Origin: Amphiura filiformis
Lineage: Eukaryota; Echinodermata; Ophiuroidea; Amphilepidida; Amphiuridae
Direction of reading: 5' to 3'
DNA length: 64,000 nucleotides
NCBI RefSeq assembly: GCF_039555335.1
Contig: NC_092628.1
Coordinates: 33,502,965 to 33,566,964, forward strand
The position numbers and the translations under genes are program-made. Shown here piece by piece: positions 49,101-58,179 of this stretch. Positions within the stretch are counted from its first letter, which is position 1. Each line of letters begins with the position of its first letter. The notes under the pieces are model-generated. The model was not told where the DNA came from. It worked only from the letters and a program-made list of their open reading frames with translations, and searched no databases.

Positions 49101-50631
49101 GACAGGGCTACGAACAAGGAAGAACTACCTGGAGTGGAATTACATTGACCCACTGGATCCAAGCTGGTGGCAGTGGGCCATGGTAGTTGGAGACATGGCC
49201 TTAACATGGTCTGTGTATGCCTGGCTCTGGTACTTTTGTGGAATTTCATTTGTGTTGCTTTACAAGGATACAATTTCAAGGTAAAAAACTTGGAGAGTTT
49301 GTGTTTTTCAATTTTAAGTATAACTCTCAAAGCATTAGCAATTCAAATGATGAAGCAGCAGTAGTCATTTTAACATGTTTTAGTTGTATTCTACTGAGAT
49401 CACACCACTAAATCAGGTCCAACCCTATCTGACTGAAGAAATAATGACTGGTGTTTAATTTGCTGTACATATCAGGTACATTAAAATGGAAAAATAAAGT
49501 TTGAAATGAAGGCTGATATGCCAATTTTTGGTGATGTTAGCATAAAAAGATAAAAAATACTACAATTCTGAAATTTTATGAAGGTTTTTTTTGTTCCATG
49601 GACCAACTTATGTCACAACATAGAGGCGCTAAGCTGTAGAGTTTGGTATGGTTTACATCCTGTTCCATGCACCACTGCGAAAAATCGAGCCACTCTACTA
49701 CCAAAAAAATGCTGGTTCTAGGGTAGAATATATCATGAACTTTTGGAAAAATTGTGTTGTGAATGAACGATGATGTTATAGCCATGAGAAAATGACGATT
49801 TCTTGGGTACCTTTTAACACATAAAAGAATAGGAACTTTATTTAGTGGTGTGATCCCTACTACATAAGATGATAGATCCTTTAAATAAAATAAAAAACCT
49901 TCATTTGAATTGTTGCATATATGGCTATTTCCCACATTTCCATTCAAATTGGTTACAAGTCACATTAAATTAGTTTCTTCTACATGTTTCTTCTGCTGAT
50001 GATATTTTCAAGAAATTAAATCCAATTTCAACACCACTAAAATAGCAACACATACAAAACCTGGAAGACTAAGCCTTGAAGTGCTTTAATTTAATTACTG
50101 TGTTCATCAATCGAAATTATTATGATGGTTGAAATGTCTTGTGTATGAGTGAAACATTGATCATAGTTGGCAGTGGTGATTCAAACCCACCCTTTTTATT
50201 TCAAACCCACCCTTTTTATTTTATACCCTTCATACCAAAACACATCCTTTCTAAGCGTGATTACTAATAATGTAGATAAGTGGTTATGATGGTCCAGGAG
50301 GTGCAGATTTGCATCCAAAGAAAATTACATATTGAAGTTTTAGATGACCATACTGGTGGGTAGTGGGTACCAAAGTGTTATAATTTTCCCTCTTTTTTCC
50401 CCTGTTGTTCATTTCAGACAAGTGTTGGATTTGTGGAAGCAGCAAAATGTTTGTGTTATAGCATGGACTCTGAATGATGTCAAAGAGAAATACCACATGA
50501 CAAATGTGTTTGGTATACCAGTTATTACAGACTTGATGGGATCAGATGATGAACCGGACAGAAAGCGTAAAGGAAAGGCTTCTAAAAAAACAAGTAAACT
50601 CGAGACAATAAGGAAGTGCATGACGCGTTAA
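43164..50631 (+). CDS. GDE1-like paralogue with degraded active site (probable pseudoenzyme)
   Basis: Tandem paralogue of the gene at 25685. Coding exons are 43164-43562, 43905-44086, 44517-44622, 45417-45509, 49075-49280 and 50418-50631, with the same phases (0, 2, 0, 0, 2) and near-identical internal exon sizes, giving about 399 aa. Two or three N-terminal membrane segments (about 12-62) are followed by an acidic linker with DVEPS repeats and the GDPD domain. The HRG motif reads K116-A117-G118 and the first metal Glu is V143. D145, H158 (LCHDECVVRTTDG), D222 and K224 remain. The segment WSVYAWLWYFCGISFVLL matches the family's C-terminal hydrophobic region, and the tail (after about 370) is rich in Lys/Arg. 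No frameshift or stop is seen. ATG 43164 is the first in frame; an upstream exon is possible (acceptor at 43121). AATAAA lies at 51527. The phosphodiesterase activity is probably lost. Confidence 0.85.
43431..43475 (+). repeat. In-frame 15 bp coding minisatellite (DVEPS x3)
   Basis: Three tandem copies of GATGTWGAGCCWAGT encode DVEPS repeats in the linker between the membrane segments and the GDPD domain of the second GDE1-like protein. Being a multiple of three, it can vary in copy number without frameshift. Confidence 0.9.
44275..44445. mobile_element. TA-flanked CAGTGGAAAC MITE
   Basis: TACAGTGGAAACATGTT and AACAAGTTTCCACTGTA are inverted ends of a 171 bp element with TA on each side, consistent with Tc1/mariner-type mobilisation. 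It lies in intron 2 of the second GDE1-like gene, about 70 bp before exon 3. Confidence 0.82.
46153..48526. mobile_element. 2.4 kb inverted-repeat element with repeated TTCGTGGGTAAC motif
   Basis: TATATGTGACACGATCTGGT at the left and ACCAGATCGTGTCACATATA at the right are exact inverses, probably TA-flanked. The arms extend about 200 bp (TGGTCAATTCCAGC against GCTGGAATTGACCA). Between them lie eight same-strand copies of TTCGTGGGTAAC or a one- to two-base variant, at about 46760, 47114, 47133, 47435, 47631, 47775, 47793 and 48136, in otherwise AT-rich DNA. No transposase frame is visible. It occupies much of intron 4 of the second GDE1-like gene. A fragment of a similar end (TTCCATGGACCAACTTATGT) lies near 49595. 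Confidence 0.82.
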
Positions 50632-52200
50632 TCATAATGAGGTGTGTACAATGTGTCATCGTGGTTGTTAGAAATGGACAACTGAACAGCCATTGAAAGT
50701 AAAATTACAGTATTTTGCAAATATATGATATACCAGATAGTGCCTCTTCACTTGGGAGACGGATTTACGTGAATCAGTCTACAGTACACCCAATGTAAAA
50801 AAATGTATCCTCGTCCGTTGGATTCATCATTACCTATGCAGCATTTGAAATATTTACTGATGATGTTTTTAAATATGTTTATCTCCACTCTGACACAAAG
50901 AGCGCTTGCATAGCCTGCAACTTTCTGCAAGGTATTGATCCATGCCTTGGCAATTTTGCTAGAGGACAAACAATGCACTGTATGTGCACTGCACTGAGCA
51001 ATAGGGGAAACTCAGGTTCATGACACCCTAGCCCTGAAACTGTTTAATTATCTCCACTTAATATTAATTTTTCACCCAAGGAATTGTTCAAAATTATTTC
51101 TTTATTTTTTCGGCAAAAATGTACAATTTTAATGATGAAATTGTGTTTCAGAGACAAGTTTTCCTGTCTCAGTCAGAGCATGACCATGCATTGAAACAGT
51201 GCAGAAAACTGTGCTTGCTTGTCCTCCACCACGCTTGACTGACTTCAACATATGTTGTTTAGTTTGACCAGAGAAGATGAAAATAGACTATTCTCTTCTT
51301 CTCTGGTTTGAACTACTGTGCAAGGGCCCTTAGGGTTACTAGTTTCTCAATGGTCAGATAAATAACAAATACTTTTTGGTCAGTGGGCTAATCCTACCAA
51401 TGCAAATACTTTTCTTGACTCAAATGCATAATATAGTTGTTTTATGTTTGTTTATTGTAGCGGAAAGGAAAATTAAAGTCCAATAGTAGTTTTGTTATAG
51501 TTATAGTGCATTTAGCCAAGGTGACAAATAAAAAAAAAACTGTTTTACTGGTTCAATCCACCCATACTTAACATGTTTGGGATTTTTTTTATGAAAGTAA
51601 AATGGATTGATTTTGACTGAAAAAATGCAAGCAAATTGTTTGTTTGTTTTTGCCTCATTTGCAAAAAAATAACACATGCCAGATGGCAGATGGATAGATT
51701 GTACTTGAAACTCTGTATGCCCGTAGAACAGAAGTTAAGCTAGAGAATTACTTTCCAACACCAAAACGGGTAAATTTAATTGTATATTTGTAAAAATATC
51801 CAGTATTGTTGTTCACAACATCACCTACAATATATAATGGTTCTAGGAAGTTAATCCCATCTATAGCTAACACAGAATGGGTCTGTTGTATATTGTATTA
51901 ACTTTTATAATTTGCAGTATTTTTGATCTAATATTATTTTTCACAATGAAGTAAGGCTATGTACATTTTTCAATTTTTTTACATCTATTTAAGTGTAGAA
52001 TGCTTTCAAAATTATATTTTTTTATGCTTTCCTCCTCAGTACCAAATGAAAAGTGGAAAAAATGTTTGTCTCAAAGCTCATGCACAACAGTAAAAACATG
52101 CCAATTCTTTAATAATTCCCAGAAAAATTGTCACATTAGCCAATCTATGTATACACAAATCTGACTTGACACATTCCTACACCTCACTGGCAGCCATAGC
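50632..52200. other. 3' region of the second GDE1-like gene and intergenic DNA
   Basis: Probably holds the 3' UTR up to AATAAA at 51527, then AT-rich DNA with no recognised gene or repeat. Confidence 0.45.
51527..51532 (+). terminator. Possible polyadenylation signal of the second GDE1-like gene
   Basis: AATAAA followed directly by an A run, about 900 bp after the stop codon. Not confirmable by sequence alone. Confidence 0.35.
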
Positions 52201-52368
52201 TGGGGGCCTTCCATCCATTTTACGCGATGCCAGTAATACAGGCGTGCTGCGTTTACCGCTCCCGTGACGCAGCGCAAGTGCTACACGCTCCAAAGCGCTT
52301 GTGATAGTGGGCGTCTTGGATCGCAATCCAAACAAACTAAGCTAGTTTGGCGCGGATGGCCTCCAGTT

Positions 52369-52709
52369 ATGGCCGACTTAATTCTGACCGTCACTTTGCT
52401 AGTCGGATTCGTCTATAATTATACAAAATATCAAAATGATTGGAACCAGGATACATGTATGTGACATTTACAAAAATTACAAAATTGCTAATTGTTATTT
52501 TTGTGGTGCTAACAGAAAGCGGTATAATGTGATAATCTGAAGCCAATGGGTTGTTGCATCTGAGAGTTATTGTCATTTAAATGAAGATTGACATATTCAT
52601 AGTTTAACTCTCACAAATTCTGTAATTCTTAAGTTATTTTCCTTGATTTTGTATCTAGTTTCTTGTCTTTTGTTCAGTTTTTGATTAAGTGGATATGTGC
52701 CTTATTGCT

Positions 52710-52748
<39 letters not shown>

Positions 52749-53052
52749 GGGTTTTGTGGCTAGGGACCACCGGAGCCAGGTTTATCAGTTTATGATGCCA
52801 AAAAACGTTTCTGGTAAGCTTTTACAGCAAACTGGGCCAGAGCAATTATGCTTGTAAATATATTATATAATGCCCTTCCGGGAAGTTCCAGTATGGAGCA
52901 GCTGGTTTTTATACACGGGTACTAATTATTGTGTTGTCATCAAATACAGTATAGAACCCAAATTGTCATTTTCTCAGCTTCATTCCATAGTGGCATCATC
53001 AATGCTTTGAGAAAGCCAGAAGGTTTTTGGCGAAACTGTCAGCAGAAAAAAC
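52369..53052 (+). CDS. Candidate small membrane protein gene, first two coding exons
   Basis: Not a recognised family. After a locally CpG-rich stretch (about 52220-52370), an ATG opens MADLILTVTLLVGFVYNYTK, a short hydrophobic N-terminus, to a GTATGT donor (exon 52369-52456). A good acceptor (ATTTTCTCAG) and GTAAGT donor bound 52978-53052, whose phase matches and which reads SSFHSGIINALRKPEGFWRN then CQQKK. Two downstream acceptors (53467, 53560) would each lead to a stop within about 10-25 codons, giving a protein of roughly 57-75 aa; later exons are also possible. The start of exon 2 overlaps a ~22 bp inverted repeat (partner about 53386-53407). Matched phases and strong sites favour a real gene. 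An alternative is an out-of-frame upstream ATG at 52356. Confidence 0.42.
52711..52749. repeat. (TTG)n microsatellite
   Basis: Thirteen TTG units in the putative intron of the candidate gene at 52369. The poly-Leu frame across it is an artefact. Confidence 0.95.
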
Positions 53053-54243
53053 GTAAGTTTTTCATTTGGTCTTGACAAATAAATAGCATAGTGGTGTAAG
53101 ATGATTTTTGGTAAATGAAAAAAAAAATTGGCGTATATATTTTTAATAATATTCTTTCATTTTACTAAGTCTCAACAGCCAGAATTAGCTAATTTATTAA
53201 TAATTAATTAATTAATTGAATTTGGCGTATGGTTACAAAGGTTACAGATTTTGTGTTTTCCTTCCAAGTGGCATATCAGATATACACGATAATACACCTT
53301 ACGTTACTTTTTAAACACATTTTATAATAGTTAACAAACTAAGAAAAAATAAATAACATTGCACTGCATAAAAGCGTATCACCTTATGCCACTATGGAAT
53401 GAAGCTGAAGTAAATGCCAAGTTGGCATAAGGTTAGGGACATGTGCTTTGTGTGTTTTCCATCCAGATGTACTTATTGTTTTCAATTTGCCAGTAAGAAT
53501 ATGTCTTTATTTCTTTTGAAAGTTATGTTAGGATAGAATCTGTTTATTCTACTACAGAAACTTGACATCAAGTACAAAATACATGTATAATGAATGTCTG
53601 ATTTACACAACACAATTTTATATTGCCATTTCTTCAAACCTGAATTTCTCGAATAGTTGTTTATTCATGGTGCCCCACCTTACATTACTACAAAATGGCG
53701 CCGACAAGCATTTAATTTGTAACATGCTCACATAAAACAGGGATTTAGGCATCAGATGGATTTTTCCCACTCCCGCACTATGTGTAGCCTACCCGAAGGT
53801 AAGCATGCTTGTTGGAAATTTTTGCGAAATATGGGGTTCTGTTTGAAAAATGCTATTCGCGAAATGCACAAAAATGGGGTGATTTTTCAAAAGTGTATCT
53901 TCAAAATATCTTTCACATTTTTAGCCAAAAAAAGGGGCACTATTGAAGGGCAAAAAAAATTGTGAAATAGGGTATTTTTCCTCTGAAAAGTTTACGAAAT
54001 GAGATGAAGAATGAGGTGTTTGCAAAGTTTGCTGACCAGCATGACTACCTGCATACACCGAGGGGGGGGGGGGTTGGGAGTTTTTAGTTAAATATTTTGG
54101 AAATAAGGGCCAAAAACATGCAATTTTGTATGTTTTCTTACAATTACAGTCACAACATTCAAAGACTTGACTAAGGATTCAGAATATGAATAGGGTATTA
54201 TAATAGGCTAAGTTATTACTAATCTTACTGTTGATGTTTAGCA

Positions 54244-54746
54244 TACTCCCTATTCCAGAAAAATGCAGCACTAATTTTTTGGAATATAAAATATCCGGTT
54301 TCCTTTATTTAGTTCTAACTGGCAATTAAAGTAAAATATTAATATTTTTGAAATTTGAGAGAAAATGGTCTGAAACAATGCAATTTTGCATGTATTCTTA
54401 CAATTATAGTCACAGAATTCTAAGACTTGGCACAAGGTCTAAGCCTGATTATAGGCTAAGAATTAGCTCATAAAATGTGTTTTCTAAAAATTAGAATGCA
54501 TAAATTGAAATTAGTCTTTGATAAGTCTGTAGGCTTGATTGTCACAGAATGCAAAAAAGCTAAAAAACGCCCTAAAAACGCATGTTTTGGGCACTTATTT
54601 CCATAAATTGACCAAATACTAAAATTTGACTTTCATTGCCAGTTTAAACTAAAGAATTAAGATATAGGCCTATGTTTCATTTGGCAAAACGGTAATATTT
54701 TTTGAATCCAAAAAATTAGTGCTGTATTTTTCTGGGATAGGGAGTA
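54244..54746. mobile_element. TACTCCCTATTCCAG inverted-repeat element
   Basis: TACTCCCTATTCCAGAAAAA and the inverse TTTTTCTGGGATAGGGAGTA lie at the two ends, each adjoining GCAGCACTAATTTTTTGGA or its inverse. The interior shares CATGCAATTTTGCATG and TAGTTCTAACTGG with related copies near 37212-37492 and 60062-60240, so it is a dispersed family. No coding frame. Confidence 0.75.
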
Positions 54747-55628
54747 ATTCCTTTTATAAACGAGGCATACAACTTACCGTCCAGCTCATACTAGTATTAT
54801 TTCCTCACGCTTGACTTTCGCAATGACAAATTGACTTGCCAGAACATTTAAAAAAAGGACTTGATGCAAATTTAATAATAATTGGTCACACAATAAAATC
54901 GAAATTTTGTATTGAGTGCACAGACTGAAGTGATATTCGGGCAAATCAGGAAAAAAAGAATTCCAAAAGATGAGTGATGTATTTTTCTGGAATTTGGAGT
55001 AACTACCATTTGCCCTTCATATGAAATCTTAATGGTGCATCTCTTGTGTTTACCTCCCATGGATACATTATGTTTGCTCTTAGCGTCCACATGACATGAT
55101 CTACTTATTTTTTATTTTTTTAGTTTCAGTATTTTGCATCCTATAAATTTATCATTAATATTGTAACCCACCTTTTGCAATAAAATATGGTGCATTCAAA
55201 CAATAAGAATATTAAATAATTTACATTATACAAATTGCTTTTGTCTCCTTGATTTATTTGTCATTCCTTCTTCATCAATACACTTCTAGTGCCCGTTTCT
55301 ATTCATCGTTATGTATTCTTCTCCCGTGCATTATTTTCGCGAACTACCCTTCACAGCCCAAATTATATAAACCTGCACGCTAAACAATGCATTATCTAAA
55401 ACCTGCACGCTAAAAAATAGATTCTAGATAATACGTGCACGCTCAAATACTAGAAATACTACTTTCACATAACCATATAGTAGAGTTAGGGGACGCTTTC
55501 GACACAGAGGTCACATAACTATATAATTGTCTGTTCGATATATATACCATCAAAAAAGTACGAATATACATTCTGTGGTGTTAAAATGGTATAGTTACAA
55601 ACGTTGTTCTATAATAGGGTACAATTAC

Positions 55629-55740
55629 CGAATAGGGTGCAACTCGTTAGACTTGAGTCCAGTCCTCGTTTACGGAGTTTAGGGTTAGGGTTGGGGTAGG
55701 GCAGTCTTGTAATAAGACTAGTAGAGTTGCACCCTATTCG
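55629..55740. repeat. Hairpin enclosing telomere-like repeats
   Basis: CGAATAGGGTGCAACTC and GAGTTGCACCCTATTCG are perfect 17 bp inverted arms. The loop contains TTTAGGGTTAGGGTTGGGG, close to the animal telomere repeat. The inverse copy is in A' at about 56976-57088 with small changes. It may be a small MITE captured inside segment A. Confidence 0.75.
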
Positions 55741-56002
55741 GCAATCGCTCGTGCAAAGGGCAGATCATTGTCATCAATTATGATTAATGACCTCAAATAA
55801 ATCAAACATCAAATGAGAATAATCGAGCTTCTATTAAGGAAAAAGGGCCAAAAACAGGTGGATCATAATTATACAAGATGACACCATTGCAAAATATTCA
55901 GCATTTTACAAATGAAATACATGTAGGCCTATATCTAAAATAACATAGCCGGGCCTGGAAACACACACTAGCGCATAATATCATGATCATGCTTTATAAT
56001 AC

Positions 56003-56038
56003 CATAGGCCTTCAAACACATGTGTTTGAAGGCCTATG
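56003..56038. repeat. Perfect 36 bp palindrome in segment A
   Basis: Each half is CATAGGCCTTCAAACACA or its exact reverse complement, with no spacer. The A' copy (56692-56727) is identical except at the central pair. Confidence 0.95.
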
Positions 56039-56115
56039 ATAATACTGAACAAATTGTTAAATCCCAATGTCGTGTGTTTTAATATAAGTAGATTTTAAAG
56101 TTCAAATTATGATAA

Positions 56116-56273
56116 GGATAATGAACTGAGTGCAATGCATTCGTCAAGATAATCGCACGCGCCGTGGAGTTATTGCATTTAGCTTGAGAGCCGATAGGCT
56201 CGAAAGCTAAATGCAATAACTCCATGGCAAGTGCAATTATCTTGACGAATGCATTTGCACGAGTACATTATCC
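56116..56273. repeat. 158 bp hairpin in segment B
   Basis: Outer arms GGATAATG/CATTATCC and long inner arms (GTGCAATGCATTCGTCAAGA through GGAGTTATTGCATTTAGCT) pair over ~55 bp with few mismatches. The ~20 bp loop GAGCCGATAGGCTC is itself self-complementary. The same hairpin recurs in B' at 57803-57960. Confidence 0.9.
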
Positions 56274-57802
56274 GTCATACACTTTGAGTGTAGGCCTATT
56301 AAAACAATAGGCAATATTAATTGCTGCATTCATTATATTAGTTTTAATATTAGGAAAATATCTTACATTTTAAAAACACCGTCAGGACATTGACCAGCTA
56401 CGTAGCATTTAACTGGTAAAGAAAATCAATCCCTGTAATCAATGGTATCGATTGCGCCATACGTCATACTTAGGTAACTTATTCACGCATGGTTTAATTG
56501 ACTTGACTTTATGTTGTGATCATTTAATATCGTGGTTTCGAACACAGAGAGCACTGAACCAGTTGGAAACGATCGATTTAGATGTCAGACTAGTACTACG
56601 GTGAATATCAACTGGACTTTATAGCTCTATAATTTGAACTACTTATATTAAAACACACGACATTGGGATTTAACAATTTGTTCAGTATTATCATAGGCCT
56701 TCAAACACACGTGTTTGAAGGCCTATGGTATTATAAAGCATGATCATGGTATTATGCGCTGGTGTGTGTTTCCCGGGCCCGGCTATGTTATTTTAGATAT
56801 AGGCCTACATGTATTTCATTTGTAAAATGCTGAATATTTTGCAATGGTGTCATCTTGTATAATTATGATCCACCTGTTTTTGGCCCTTTTTAATTAATAG
56901 AAGCTCGATTATTCTCATTTGATGTTTGATTTATTTGAGGTCATTAATCATAATTTATGACAATGATATTTGCAAGGGTGTAACTCTACTAGTCTTATTA
57001 CAAGACTGCCCTATCCCAACCCTAAACCCTAATCCTAAACTCCGTAAACGAGGACTGGACTCAAGTCTAGCGAGTTGCACCTTATTCGGTAATTGTACAT
57101 TATTGAACACCGTTTGTAACTATACCATTTTAACACCACAGAATGTATATTCGTACTTTTTTGTTGGTATATATATCGAACAGACAATTATATAGTTATG
57201 TGATCTCTGTGTCTAAAGCGCCACCTAACTCTACTTTATGGTTATGTGAAAGTAGTATTTCTAGTATTTGAGCGTGCACGTATTATCTAGAATCTATTGT
57301 TTAGCGTGCAGGTTTTAGATAATGCATTGTTTAGCGTGCAGGTTTATATAATTTGGGCTGTGAAGGGTAGTTCGCGAAAATAATGCACGGGAGAAGAATA
57401 CATAACGATGAATAGAAACGGGCACTAGAAGTGTATAGAGCTATAAAGTCCAGTTGATATTCACCGTAGTACTAGTCGGACATCTAAATCGATCGTTTCC
57501 AACTGGTTCAGTGCTCTCTGTGTTCGAAACCACGATATTAAATGATCACAACATAAAGTCAATTGGTTACAAACCATGCGTGAATAAGTTACTAAAGTAT
57601 GACGTATGGCGCAATCGATACCATTGATAGCTAACTTATACGGGATTGATTTTCTTTACCAGTTAAATGCTACGTAGCTGGTCAATGTCCTGACGGTGTT
57701 TTTAAAATGTAAGATATTTTCCCTAATATTAAAACTAATATAATGAATGCAGCAATTAATATTGCCTATTGTTTTAATAGGCCTACACTCAAAGTGTATG
57801 AC

Positions 57803-57960
57803 GGATAATGTACTCGTGCAAATACATTCGTCAAGATAATTGCACTTGCCATGGAGTTATTGCATTTAGCTCTTGAGCCTATCGGCTCTTGAGCTAAATG
57901 CAATAACTCCACGGCGCGTGCGATTATCTTGACGAATGCATTGCACTCAGTTCATTATCC
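57803..57960. repeat. 158 bp hairpin in segment B'
   Basis: Inverse copy of 56116-56273. The loop reads CTTGAGCCTATCGGCTCTTG, still self-complementary, although the loop sequence has changed. This copy lies about 220 bp from the lipocalin stop codon. Confidence 0.9.
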
Positions 57961-58179
57961 TTATCATAGTAACTGTTTTTCTTTAATAGTAACTATTCTC
58001 TTATCAGGGCTTCAAGTGCTCAAATATTGTTGAGACATAATTGGGCAGGCGTATCAGAAGCCACTTGACCATACCCAAGACCTTCTCCTTTTAGTCTCGG
58101 ATCATGTTCATACTGAATAGGATTGAATGGTCGTGATTTTTTACGCCAATGTTATGATTTATGTTTTCATCCTTATAGG

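Larger units (their letters stand above)
55279..57965. repeat. Composite inverted duplication with order A-B-A'-B'
   Basis: Segment A (55279-56110) recurs inverted as A' (56630-57435), and segment B (56111-56629) recurs inverted as B' (57436-57965). Long stretches match nearly base for base, for example TACACTTCTAGTGCCCG at 55279 against CGGGCACTAGAAGTGTA ending at 57435, and GATAAGGATAATGAACTGAG at 56111 against the inverse ending at 57965. A simple inverted duplication would read A-B-B'-A'. Here the inverted copy is circularly permuted. A differs from A' by an ~8 bp indel (ATTTTAAA) near 56093. No transposase frame is visible. Confidence 0.88.
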
